Positions 1 through 10,444 of a DNA stretch of 64,000 nt are shown one piece after another; position 1 is the stretch's first letter, and each line of letters opens with the position of its first letter. Position numbers and translations under genes: made by a program. This DNA is from Streptomonospora salina (GTDB taxonomy: Bacteria > Actinomycetota > Actinomycetes > Streptosporangiales > Streptosporangiaceae). The stretch covers positions 2,812,501-2,876,500 of the forward strand of contig NZ_JACHLY010000001.1 of assembly GCF_014204715.1 (NCBI RefSeq). The letters are read 5' to 3'. A model generated the notes under the pieces. That model worked only from the letters and a program-made list of their open reading frames with translations, made no database searches and was not told the origin of the DNA.

Positions 1-52
1 GGTGTGCGGTTTGATTTGTGGATAGTGTGCGCGAGCATCTTGTATCTGCGGT

Positions 53-3140
<3,088 letters not shown>

Positions 3141-3266
3141 GCCGTGGATGCTGGGTGCTCGCGCATGCTATGTTTTCTCCTGCTGGCCTGGTGTGTGGGG
3201 TCGGTGGGGGTTCCGCAGGTTTCGCCTGTGCGTCTGCCGTTGTTGGCGGGTGTGTGGGTGGTGGGT

Positions 3267-3386
3267 TTTGCGGTGGTGATAGTGGGAGGGTCACACCCGG
3301 TCTCATTCCGAACCCGGTCGTTAAGTCTCTTTGCGCCGATGGTACTGCCTCCATGGTGGGGGTGGGAGAGTAGGTTGCCGCCGCAT
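3267..3386 (+). rRNA. rrf: 5S ribosomal RNA
   Basis: About 120 bases, 126 bases after the 23S end. TGCGGTGG at the 5' end pairs with CCGCCGCA at the 3' end (one G-U), forming helix I. The internal block CCGAACCCGG typical of 5S loop B/C and a late GGGAGAGTAGG are present. Order 23S-5S is the usual end of a bacterial rrn operon. Ends are set by the helix and could move by one or two bases. Confidence 0.95.
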
Positions 3387-3394
3387 TTCTTTGT

Positions 3395-3440
3395 AGAAGG
3401 GGGCGGGTCGTCGTCGGGCGGCTCGTCTCCTTCTTTTTTT
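3395..3440 (+). terminator. rRNA operon terminator
   Basis: AGAAGG at 3395-3400 pairs with CCTTCT at 3429-3434 around a GC-rich loop that can fold further, and it is followed by an uninterrupted T tract to 3440. This is a clear intrinsic terminator placed nine bases after 5S. Confidence 0.75.
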
Positions 3441-3532
3441 GTGTCCGGGGGTGTGACTGGGGGTTGCGGTGCGGGTGCGTAGTGTCACAAGCCCGGGCTG
3501 GCCGGGTCGCGGGTGCTCATGGTGGCGGGTGT

Positions 3533-4327
3533 TCAGGGGTGGGGGGCGGTGGTGGGTGTGTGCAGGTGGCGCTCCCACGTCCGACACCCCACCGGGCGGC
3601 CGCTCGCGAGGTTGGCGCCGGTGCGGAAAGCCGAGGCGGTCTTCCCTGGAATCGGGACCTTCTTCACCGGCCGCTGCCGGCCCCGGATCCGCTCGTAGGA
3701 GGCGGCGAGGCTCTCGACCGACCTGACCTCGGGGCCGCCCATGTCGTGTGCACGGCCCTCCGGACTCTCCCGTGCTAGCCCGACGAGGCGCTCCGCGACC
3801 TCGTCGGCGGCCACCGGCTGGAACCAGAACCCCGCCGGGACCGGAACGAACGGCAGGCGGACCACACCGCTCAGCAACCGATCGACGAGTTCGTGGAACT
3901 GTGCGGTGCGCAGGATCGTGAACGCCAGCCCGGACTCCTCGATCAGATCCTCCACCGCGAGCTTGCTTCGGTAGTACCGGAGCGGCACATAGTCGACCCC
4001 CACGATGGAGATGTAGAGGAAGTGTCTGATCCGGGCGCGCGTCGCCTCCGTCAGCAGATGCGCGGCGGCCGATATCTCCTCCAGCGGGAACGCGGGGGCG
4101 TGGGCGCAGTGCACGACGGTATCGACACCGTCCAGCGCCCGCCTCAGCCCGCGGCCCGCGGCGAGATCGCCGGTGAACCACCTGGCTCCGCGGCTCTCAG
4201 CGGGGGCGGCCCGCCGGCTGAGGACGCGGACCTCGGTGTCGTCGTCCTGCACCAAGCGCCGGACGACGCGGCTCCCCAGCGTTCCGGTCCCGCCTGTGAC
4301 CAGTGTCGGTGTCGGGTTGATCGCCAT
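3533..4327 (-). CDS. NAD(P)-binding NmrA/SDR-like protein
   Basis: Atypical short-chain dehydrogenase of the NmrA-like group, about 264 residues. The protein opens with TLVTGGTGTLGSRVVRRL, the glycine-rich Rossmann dinucleotide loop at residues 7-25. A mid-region LYISIVGVDYVPLRYYRSK matches the Y-x3-K neighbourhood of the family. The start at 4327 is preferred because GGAG sits nine bases upstream; a longer frame to 4441 has no coding character. Members act as NAD(P)H-dependent reductases or redox-sensing regulators; the substrate cannot be told. It is transcribed toward the rRNA terminator and divergently from the HTH_42 gene. The C-terminus (about the last 30 residues) looks low in conservation. 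Confidence 0.8.
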   Translation of the reverse strand: MAINPTPTLVTGGTGTLGSRVVRRLVQDDDTEVRVLSRRAAPAESRGARWFTGDLAAGRGLRRALDGVDTVVHCAHAPAFPLEEISAAAHLLTEATRARIRHFLYISIVGVDYVPLRYYRSKLAVEDLIEESGLAFTILRTAQFHELVDRLLSGVVRLPFVPVPAGFWFQPVAADEVAERLVGLARESPEGRAHDMGGPEVRSVESLAASYERIRGRQRPVKKVPIPGKTASAFRTGANLASGRPVGCRTWERHLHTPTTAPHP

Positions 4328-4613
4328 GTCCCGATTCTCCTCCGCCGTCGCCTGCCCGGTGTGCCGCCGCGCGCAGTCGGGCGCCGGCGGACTGTCCGGG
4401 GTCGCTCCCCCACCTGCGACTAACCACTGGTCCGGCCGCAACCACGTGCGCGGACGACCCGAGAGTCGTCAAGGGGCGCGCCGTGCGCCGGCTACGCGCC
4501 GCCCCGCCCGGGGACCGGGGGGACGAGGAGCCCCGGCGAAAGGAGAGGCCGAGACAGGGTCGGCTCCTGGGATGGTGGTCGGTACGTCGACATGTCCGGG
4601 AAGGGATTCATCG

Positions 4614-5750
4614 ATGGTGGTCGCCGTGGATGACGGAAGGCTCCGTGTGGCACGGATGCATGCGCAGCTGCTGATGGGGCCGCCTGCCGCCGGGGCGGCG
4701 GGGGCGGTGCGGGCGGCCGCGGCCCTGCAGGCCCAGGACGCCTACGCGGTCCGAGCGGCGATCCGCGCCCGGACCGCGGGTTTGGAGGCCGCCGACGTCC
4801 GGAGCGCGATGGTCCAAGAGCGCTCGATCGTGCGTACGTGGGCCATGCGGGGGACCCTGCACGCGGTGCCCGCGTCCGATGCCGGCTGGATCGTGGATCT
4901 GCTGGGGCCGGTGTTCGTGCGCCGGTTCCGTACCCGACGCTTGGCCCTGGGGCTGGACGACGCGTTGTGCGAACGCTCCGAAGCCGCGATCGGCGAGGTG
5001 CTGTCGGGCGGTGCGGCCCGGACGCGCGAGGAACTGATCGAGGATCTCAACGGGATCGGCGTGCCCGTCCCCGAAGGCGGGCAGGCACCGGCGCACCTGG
5101 TCGCCTATGCGGCGTTGCGCGGGATCGTCTGCCGGGGGCCCGACACGGCGGGCGGCGACTCCGGCGAGCCGACCTATGTCCTGATGCGCGACTGGGTGGG
5201 CCCGTGGGAGCCCCGCGACACCGGTTCCGCGCTGCTGAAATTGGCGCGACGCTACCTGTGGGCGCACGGGCCCGCGGCGTTGGAGGACTTCGCGGCGTGG
5301 TCCGGGCTCCCGGCGCGCCCTGCGCGCCGCGGCTGGGACCTGGTGGCCTCCGAAGCGGCCGAGGTGTCTACGAGCCGCGGTCCGGCGCTGGCGCCGCGGG
5401 AAGTCGCCGAGGCGCTGCCCTCCGCGGCACCGGCGCCTGCTGTGCGGTTGGTCGGAGCGTTCGACGCCTGTCTGCTGGGCTACAAGGGGCGCGATGTTGT
5501 GGTGCCGCCGCAGTATGCGCGCCGGATAGCGCCGGGCGGCGGGATCGTCCACCCGGCCGTGCTCGTCGACGGGCGCGCCGTGGCGCGGTGGAGGTGGGGG
5601 CGCGGCGGCGCAGCGGTGGTGGTCGAGCCCTTCGAACCCGTTCCGGACCGACTCCGCGAGCGTCTGGAGGACGAGGTGGCCGATATCGGTCGGTTCCTGG
5701 GTGCACACTCACTGCGGCTGGATCTGCACGAGCCGAACGGACGTGACTGA
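4614..5750 (+). CDS. winged-helix DNA-binding (HTH_42/AlkZ-like) protein
   Basis: About 378 residues with the hallmarks of the HTH_42 winged-helix family that includes the DNA glycosylase AlkZ: an N-terminal RTWAMRGTLHAVP block near residues 75-88, a central DFAAWSGL segment, and a C-terminal GAFDACLLGYKGRD block matching the family FD-x-LLL-x-x-K/DR motif. AlkZ-type members unhook crosslinked or alkylated bases, but I cannot identify the catalytic Q-x-Q/D motif with certainty, so the enzyme activity is not asserted. ATG at 4614 is chosen: AGGGA lies nearby at 4602-4606. The frame continues upstream to 4173 without coding character and antisense to the neighbouring gene. Confidence 0.8.
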   Translation: MVVAVDDGRLRVARMHAQLLMGPPAAGAAGAVRAAAALQAQDAYAVRAAIRARTAGLEAADVRSAMVQERSIVRTWAMRGTLHAVPASDAGWIVDLLGPVFVRRFRTRRLALGLDDALCERSEAAIGEVLSGGAARTREELIEDLNGIGVPVPEGGQAPAHLVAYAALRGIVCRGPDTAGGDSGEPTYVLMRDWVGPWEPRDTGSALLKLARRYLWAHGPAALEDFAAWSGLPARPARRGWDLVASEAAEVSTSRGPALAPREVAEALPSAAPAPAVRLVGAFDACLLGYKGRDVVVPPQYARRIAPGGGIVHPAVLVDGRAVARWRWGRGGAAVVVEPFEPVPDRLRERLEDEVADIGRFLGAHSLRLDLHEPNGRD

Positions 5751-5983
5751 CCGGACGGGGGCACGGCCGCCCTGCGGGTCCGCGGCCGCGGCCGCGGCCG
5801 GCGCTTCGGCACTGGCGGCCCCGCAGATGTCGGCGGTCGGGCCCCGACGGGGCCGGACCGCGCGACCGGAAGCGAGGTGTGCGATCGCACGGTCGGAGAG
5901 GACCGGGCACACACCTCTGCACACGGGAGCGGGAATCGCGCCCGCGTTGCCGTCGACCGGGAGTACGAGAGTGCCGGCGGGGG

Positions 5984-6088
5984 CTACTCTTCGTCGGACT
6001 CCGGCCCTGTCGGGGTTTCCATCAGCTGGCGCACCAGCGCCATGAACTCTTCGTCGCTCATCGCGGCCCAGTCCACACGCTCGTTCAT
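5984..6088 (-). CDS. small acidic protein (start uncertain)
   Basis: A 34-residue frame beginning MNERVDWAAMSDEEFMALV and ending in an acidic tail. It is too short for usual gene callers. The same frame stays open upstream for more than 60 codons, to about 6287, and reads like protein (a helical stretch RRRAYRRLPILYQELARRG, then NPGNRAT), but it has no ATG or GTG; TTG codons at 6148, 6118 and 6112 are the only alternative starts. It lies directly downstream of the HTH/CxxC gene on the same strand and is probably co-transcribed. Function unknown. Either a short real peptide or the 3' end of a decayed phage-type gene. Confidence 0.45.
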   Translation of the reverse strand: MNERVDWAAMSDEEFMALVRQLMETPTGPESDEE

Positions 6089-6275
6089 GGTGGCCCGATT
6101 CCCCGGATTCAAGATCAATAAGCCTGAATCGGTCCCACGGCGGGCCAATTCCTGGTAAAGGATCGGTAGCCGACGGTAGGCGCGACGTCGCAGCGCTGCC
6201 GCTGCGGCTGTGACCTCCGGAATCGCCGCGGGCGCGGCTGCGGTGGCGCGGCCGATCGGGCGGAGGGCCGCGGCG

Positions 6276-6584
6276 TCACAGCCGGCGGTTCACCGCGCCT
6301 CGGCACTGCGGGCAGCGGCAGCGCTTGTTGTACGCGGTCAGCGTGCCGTGGGCAAGGTCGGGGTCCCGCTCGGCCGTGAGTGTGGCGTCGAGCTGCTCGC
6401 CGAAGGTGGTGAGGATGCGTGCCGCAGAGAACACGCGTTTAGGGCTGACACCGAGATCGCGGGCTGCGTCGTCGATGTGGGCGCCCTTGCGCAGCTTCGC
6501 GATCAGGCGCGAGCGCGTCGGCGGAGGAAGCTCCTCCTCGGCGTTGGCGATGAGCTGCTCGGTGTCGTCGATCGGATGGCTCAT
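6276..6584 (-). CDS. small HTH protein with C-terminal CRCPQCR motif
   Basis: 102 residues. Residues about 22-60 form a helix-turn-helix-like stretch (RSRLIAKLRKG, then AARDLGVSPKRVFSAAR) as seen in phage and plasmid homeodomain-like proteins. The C-terminus carries HGTLTAYNKRCRCPQCRGA, a HGT-x-Y-x-x-x-x-C-x-C-x-x-C signature found in many small actinobacterial and actinophage proteins and likely to bind zinc. The gene ends about 185 bases before the small acidic frame on the same strand. Function is not established; a DNA-binding accessory protein from an old phage insertion is plausible. It is divergent from the guanidinium exporter gene. Confidence 0.7.
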   Translation of the reverse strand: MSHPIDDTEQLIANAEEELPPPTRSRLIAKLRKGAHIDDAARDLGVSPKRVFSAARILTTFGEQLDATLTAERDPDLAHGTLTAYNKRCRCPQCRGAVNRRL

Positions 6585-6813
6585 TGGGTTCCTTCACCTG
6601 TGCACGGGTGCATGCTCCCGTCGGTCTCATTGCATCGTATGCGGTCACTGCGACGGTTCGGCGCGGAGGTGTCGCCGAACGTGGCCCCGCCGTCACATGG
6701 AATAGGAGCGCTTGCTGAACGGGTTGCCCGGTTCGGGCGGGGCCGACCCGGCCGCCCCCGGACGAGGTGCGCCGTACCCGGTCAGCGACAAGACGGCGTG
6801 GTTCGGAGGCGTC

Positions 6814-7128
6814 ATGGCCTGGCTGTTGCTGGTGGTATCCGGAATGCTGGAGGCCGTCTGGGCGCTCGCGCTGGCCGCGTCGCACGGTTTCACGCGCCTG
6901 TGGCCGTCGCTGATCTTCGCGGTAGGGCTCACGCTCAGCATGTCCGGCCTCGCGGTCGCGCTGCGCTCGATCCCCGTCGGCACCGGATACGCCGTATGGG
7001 TGGGGATCGGCGCCGTCGGCACCGCTGTCGCCGGGATGGTGTGGTTCGGTGAGCACGCCAGTGTCGCGCGGGTCGTGTGCCTGCTGCTGATCGTCAGCGG
7101 GATCGTCGGACTCAAGCTGCTGCACTGA
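6814..7128 (+). CDS. sugE: SugE/Gdx-type small multidrug resistance exporter
   Basis: 104-residue inner-membrane protein with four predicted membrane helices, the normal size of the SMR family. The match to the SugE (Gdx) branch is strong: the essential glutamate sits in GMLEAVWALAL (about residue 12), followed by SHGFTRLWPS, IPVGTGYAVWVGIGAVG, and the C-terminal GIVGLKLLH. Gdx proteins exchange guanidinium for two protons; the Gdx-typical lysine after the glutamate helix is alanine here. ATG at 6814 is preferred over the upstream ATG at 6712 because GGAGG lies at 6805-6809 and family members begin MAWL. No convincing paired-hairpin guanidine riboswitch is seen upstream. Confidence 0.88.
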   Translation: MAWLLLVVSGMLEAVWALALAASHGFTRLWPSLIFAVGLTLSMSGLAVALRSIPVGTGYAVWVGIGAVGTAVAGMVWFGEHASVARVVCLLLIVSGIVGLKLLH

Positions 7129-7390
7129 GCGCCGGCGGCGGCCGCGCCGCTGCCGGGCGGAGTCCGCAGTGTTGTTCCCGACCGGACCGGTGCATTCGGT
7201 TGTGCTCCGGTCCGGGATTCGGGACAGCACCGAATTTCCGTTCCCCATTCCGGGGAGCGCCGGCGGCGATGCCGGAATCGGTGCCGCTCGCGCCCCCGAT
7301 TCCCGCTGGTCAACCAGGGCGATGCACGCGAAACCCGAGCCGCGGCGGCTGCTGCCCCCGGATCCCGAACCCCGTGGTCACGGTCGGATT

Positions 7391-7410
7391 TCTAGAAACG
7401 CATTGCTAGA
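7391..7410. promoter_or_regulatory. TCTAG-N10-CTAGA inverted repeat upstream of XRE regulator
   Basis: Within the 346-base gap 7129-7474, TCTAG at 7391-7395 and CTAGA at 7406-7410 form an inverted repeat 65 bases before the regulator start. TTGCTAG within it recurs at 8345-8351 just after the regulator gene. A likely operator for the XRE protein (inference). The rest of the gap shows no gene. Confidence 0.5.
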
Positions 7411-7474
7411 GACTAGGTCGCGTGCTTCTCTGGAGCCACGTATCCAGTACTCAGCGTGTACGGGACGGGCCGCT

Positions 7475-8308
7475 ATGACCAGCCCCACTGTCCGCCGCCG
7501 CCGGCTCTCCGCCGAATTGCGCCGGCGGCGTTTCGAAGCGGGATTGACCCTAAGCGACGTAGCGGACGTCCTCGAGTGGTCCCCGGCCAAGCTCGGCCAC
7601 ATCGAGACCGGCATACGGAAGTGGCCGTCGGTGGTGGAGGTATCCGCGCTGCTGAAGCTGTACGGCGTGACCGGCGGGCAGCGCGAGGCCGTTCTCACCA
7701 TGGTGCGTGAATCACGGCTGCGCCCGTGGTGGACGGAGTACGAGGACGTGATCCCCTCGGCCTATGTCGGCAACGAGGCGGGGGCGGTGGCGATCGACGC
7801 CTACGGCGGGACGCTGGTCCCCGACCTGCTGCAGGTCCCCGAGTACACGGCGGTTCTGGCGCGCGCGCAGGGGCACGGCGACACCGGTACCGAGCGCATG
7901 GTCGCCGCGTCCCTCAAACGCCAGGAAGCCCTCGACCGGGGCACACTGGAGCGCTACCACGCGGTCGTGGACGAGGACGCCCTGCGCCGAATCAGCGGCG
8001 ACACCGGCCTGCTGCACGCCCAACTCCGCCGCCTGATCGACCTCGGCCGCCGCCACGACCGCGTCGCCATCCGGTTGCTGCCGACCTCGGCCGGACCGCA
8101 CGCCGGCAGCGCCGGGCCGTTCAGCGTCTTGGGGTTCGACGAGGGCGAGGCGTCTCTGGCCTTCGTCGAGGCGACCCACGGCGGCGGGATCGTAGAGTCC
8201 GAAGAGGGGGTTCGCGCTTGCCGGCGGGTGTGGCTCCGCCTGGTCGAGGCCTCCAGCGATCCCGAGGCCACGGTGACGACACTCAACCGTATGGCGCTGC
8301 TGACCTGA
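7475..8308 (+). CDS. XRE-family regulator with DUF5753 domain
   Basis: 277 residues. Residues about 8-75 form an XRE helix-turn-helix (LTLSDVADVLEWSPAKLGHIE); the remainder is the DUF5753 domain (VPDLLQVPEYTAVLARA, then RLIDLGRRHDRVAIRLLP and GPFSVLGF), the architecture of the many actinomycete regulators that normally pair with a small DUF397 protein. ATG at 7475 gives the family-typical N-terminus TVRRRRLSAELRRRR; the longer frame from 7169 lacks coding character. No intact DUF397 gene is adjacent, though a degenerate match may exist downstream. Regulates unknown targets, possibly itself through the TTGCTAG-type sites on both sides. Confidence 0.87.
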   Translation: MTSPTVRRRRLSAELRRRRFEAGLTLSDVADVLEWSPAKLGHIETGIRKWPSVVEVSALLKLYGVTGGQREAVLTMVRESRLRPWWTEYEDVIPSAYVGNEAGAVAIDAYGGTLVPDLLQVPEYTAVLARAQGHGDTGTERMVAASLKRQEALDRGTLERYHAVVDEDALRRISGDTGLLHAQLRRLIDLGRRHDRVAIRLLPTSAGPHAGSAGPFSVLGFDEGEASLAFVEATHGGGIVESEEGVRACRRVWLRLVEASSDPEATVTTLNRMALLT

Positions 8309-8504
8309 ATCCCCGGCGGCGCGGGGCGGGAACGCGCCGACGGGTTGCTAGTCTGCTGGGAGACAACCCCATAAAGTTCTCTAGTGGCGCCTTCCGCACA
8401 GCATGCGGGAGTCGGCGGGAAGTATCCCTACCGCACTCCCCCGACCGGGCGGTGGCGCGCATGACCCGATTATCCGTATCCGAGACCAAGAAGGGGTGCA
8501 CGCC

Positions 8505-8624
8505 ATGAAGAAGATCGTCGTTCTGGTGCTGGTGGCACTCGGTGCGTTCGCCGTCTACCGCAAGATCCAGGCGGACCGCGCCGAGCTCGACCTGTGGACC
8601 GAGGCTACCGCGGGCGACGCCTGA
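8505..8624 (+). CDS. DLW-39 family micro-protein
   Basis: 39 residues exactly: a lysine start MKK, a single hydrophobic segment IVVLVLVALGAFAVY, then KIQADRAELDLWTEAT containing the Asp-Leu-Trp signature that names the DLW-39 family of actinobacterial micro-proteins. AAGAAGGGG lies about ten bases before the ATG. Such genes are often found near tRNA genes close to the gyrase locus, and here one sits 205 bases before tRNA-Ala. Single-pass membrane peptide of unknown function. Confidence 0.85.
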   Translation: MKKIVVLVLVALGAFAVYRKIQADRAELDLWTEATAGDA

Positions 8625-8829
8625 GCCTGGTCGGTCCCATCAGCCACGACGCGTCCGCGTGTCGTCGGCTGTTTTCGGCGTACCCGAAGACGTGGGTGGA
8701 CGTCGTCCCCTGCGGCCCCCACGCTTCCGGGCCCGAACAGCGAGTGGTGCCTCCTCCAGACCGAGCGCTGCACCGGAAAAGAGCGACCGGCACTGCCCGC
8801 CGCACGGTATGATTGACACAGATCAAACC

Positions 8830-8902
8830 GGGGCCATAGCTCAGCTGGCAGAGCGCCGGTTTTGCATACCGGAGGTCAGGGGTTCGACTCCCCTTGGCTC
8901 CA
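8830..8902 (+). tRNA. tRNA-Ala(UGC)
   Basis: Complete cloverleaf of 73 bases without encoded CCA. Acceptor GGGGCCA pairs with TGGCTCC; D arm contains AGCTCAGCTGGCAGAGC; the anticodon loop TTTGCAT gives TGC; T arm GGTTCGACTCC; discriminator A. The 3' half from 8861 is the left edge of the att duplication, so the integrated element reconstitutes an intact tRNA on this side. Confidence 0.97.
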
Positions 8903-8982
8903 CGGTTGTTTTCGCTGCTCAAGCGAACACACGACGGCCGCCCGAGGTTCGCCCCGGGCGGCCGTCGTGTGTCTGATGCACA
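8861..8982 (+). repeat. attL: left copy of 122 bp direct repeat
   Basis: Identical to 20250-20371 apart from two adjacent bases (AC at 8927-8928 against GT). The first 66 bases are identical and comprise the tRNA-Ala 3' half from the anticodon loop plus 24 bases after it. The remaining part includes the tRNA terminator hairpin. This is the attachment site of the integrative element. Confidence 0.93.
8927..8972 (+). terminator. tRNA-Ala terminator hairpin
   Basis: An 18 bp perfect stem (8927-8944 with 8955-8972) around a 10-base loop, straight after tRNA-Ala. It has no T tract, as is common in actinomycetes. A near-identical copy (16 bp stem) is at 20318-20361 in attR, and it also faces the 3' end of int. 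Confidence 0.75.
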
Positions 8983-9003
8983 TTCAATGCACACGGCTGG
9001 GGA

Positions 9004-10203
9004 CTACCCCGCCTTCTTTCGGCCCCGAGCCCCGGCGGACTTCGCCTTGCGGAGCGCCGCCGCGCGCTGGTCGCTCATCTGCTTGGCGACCTCGTCCAGG
9101 CGGTCCGGGAAGAGATGCCCGTAGGTGTCGAGCGTCATCGTCGCGGTCTTGTGGCCGAGCATGGTCTGAATCACTTTCACATCCGCGCCCGAGGCGATCG
9201 CCAGCGAGGCGGCCGTGTGCCGGAGCTTGTGCGCGGTCAGGTTGAGACTGGCCAGACCGGCCGCGTCCACCGCAGGTCCGAAGACGCGGCGCCGGAAGTT
9301 GTCGTAGTGCAGCGGCCCGCCCTTGGGCGCGGTGAACGCCAACTCGTCGGTGTCTCTGTCCTTGAGTAGCCCGTGCAGCTCCCCGGCGAGGAAGACCGGA
9401 ACGGGAACCGCCCGTTGTTCGTGGTTCTTGGGAGTGTCGACATAGATCTCTCCCGACTCGCGGCCGTGCGTCTCCTCCACGTGGATCCGCCGGCGGTCGA
9501 GGTCGATCCGGCCGACCTTGAGCGCCGAGGCTTCGCCCCAGCGAAGGCCGGTGTAGGCGAGCAGGAGCACCAGGAGGCGGTACTTCCCCGAGTGCTCGGC
9601 GAGCCGCTCGGTCTGGACAGGGTCGAGGTAGACGTGTTCGCCCGGCTTGATCAGCGGGAGGCTGACGCCCTTCGCGGGGTTCACCATGATCCGCCCGGAC
9701 TTCACCGCCCAGGACAAGACGTGCGAGAGCGTGTAGTAGACCTTGCGCACGTAGGACGGGCTGAGCGTGTTTCCCCGCTTGCCCGGTTGCCGAACAAGGC
9801 GGATGACCCAGTCGGACACGTCCTCGAAGCCGACCTTGCTCACGGGGACCGCGCCCCAGGTCGGGAGGACGTAGTTGTCGAGGTATTCGCGGTAGTCGCG
9901 GCGCGTCGAGCGCTTGAGATGGTGCTGGGCGTCGAGCCACTTCTCGGCGACCTCGGAGACGGAGACCTTGCCCGCCGCAGGGTCGCGGAAGGTCCCGGTT
10001 TCGAGCTGTCCCTCGATCTCTGTTTGCCGACGCTCCGCTTCGGGCTTCTTCTTGAAGGTTCCGCCGCTCTTCAGCTCACCGGTTGCCGAGTAATAGCGGA
10101 CCAGCCAGCGCGCCGGAGGGGTGCGCTTGGCCGCCTTGGCGTTGGCGACTTGGTCGCGATAGCGCTTGTCCTGCTGCCGGTCGTAGATCCAGGCCCGAGC
10201 CAT
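9004..10203 (-). CDS. int: AICE tyrosine recombinase (integrase)
   Basis: 399 residues. The catalytic domain shows the tyrosine recombinase residues in order: Arg in TGLRWGEASAL, His-x-x-Arg in HKLRHTAASL, a following LGH, and the nucleophile in TLDTYGHLFPD near the C-terminus. The N-terminal part holds a basic SAM-like core-binding domain (TRRDYREYLDNYVLPTWG). ATG at 10203 follows AAAGGAG; the frame extends to 10380 without coding character across xis. Catalyses site-specific integration and excision at the tRNA-Ala att sites. It ends 22 bases from the attL repeat, the normal int-att arrangement. Confidence 0.95.
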   Translation of the reverse strand: MARAWIYDRQQDKRYRDQVANAKAAKRTPPARWLVRYYSATGELKSGGTFKKKPEAERRQTEIEGQLETGTFRDPAAGKVSVSEVAEKWLDAQHHLKRSTRRDYREYLDNYVLPTWGAVPVSKVGFEDVSDWVIRLVRQPGKRGNTLSPSYVRKVYYTLSHVLSWAVKSGRIMVNPAKGVSLPLIKPGEHVYLDPVQTERLAEHSGKYRLLVLLLAYTGLRWGEASALKVGRIDLDRRRIHVEETHGRESGEIYVDTPKNHEQRAVPVPVFLAGELHGLLKDRDTDELAFTAPKGGPLHYDNFRRRVFGPAVDAAGLASLNLTAHKLRHTAASLAIASGADVKVIQTMLGHKTATMTLDTYGHLFPDRLDEVAKQMSDQRAAALRKAKSAGARGRKKAG

Positions 10204-10234
10204 CTGGGCCGCTCCTTTCCGTGTATCCGATGGT

Positions 10235-10444
10235 TCAGGGCTGTTGCAGGACCCACGCGTGGACCTCGTCGGGGTCATAGCGGACGTAGCGCCCGACGCG
10301 GTGCGAGGGAGGGCCGGTTTCCAGGTAGCGCCACTGGTAGAGCGTCTTCTCGGGCACGGAGAGGAAACGGGCAGCCTCACGGACCGACCAGAGGTGAGCG
10401 TCGGCGGCTGCGCTGGTGGTTCGACTTGAAGCGGTCGCAGGCAT
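10235..10444 (-). CDS. xis: excisionase/HTH protein (Xis)
   Basis: 69 residues: a winged HTH_17 (MerR-like) domain, with LWSVREAARFLSVPEKTLYQW then TGPPSHRVGRYVRYDPDEV, the form of AICE and phage recombination directionality factors. Its ATG overlaps the stop of repSA as TGATG, implying translational coupling, and int follows 31 bases later, so repSA-xis-int form one transcript. In pSAM2 the same trio is switched on by Pra. Directs the integrase toward excision. Confidence 0.9.
   Translation of the reverse strand: MPATASSRTTSAAADAHLWSVREAARFLSVPEKTLYQWRYLETGPPSHRVGRYVRYDPDEVHAWVLQQP

Noticed and set aside
6606-6619. TGTGC-ACGG-GTGCA hairpin resembling one half of a guanidine-II (mini-ykkC) riboswitch upstream of sugE
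   Set aside because: The class needs two ACGR hairpins close together; no second one was found, and the hairpin is about 200 bases from the start codon beside a divergent gene.
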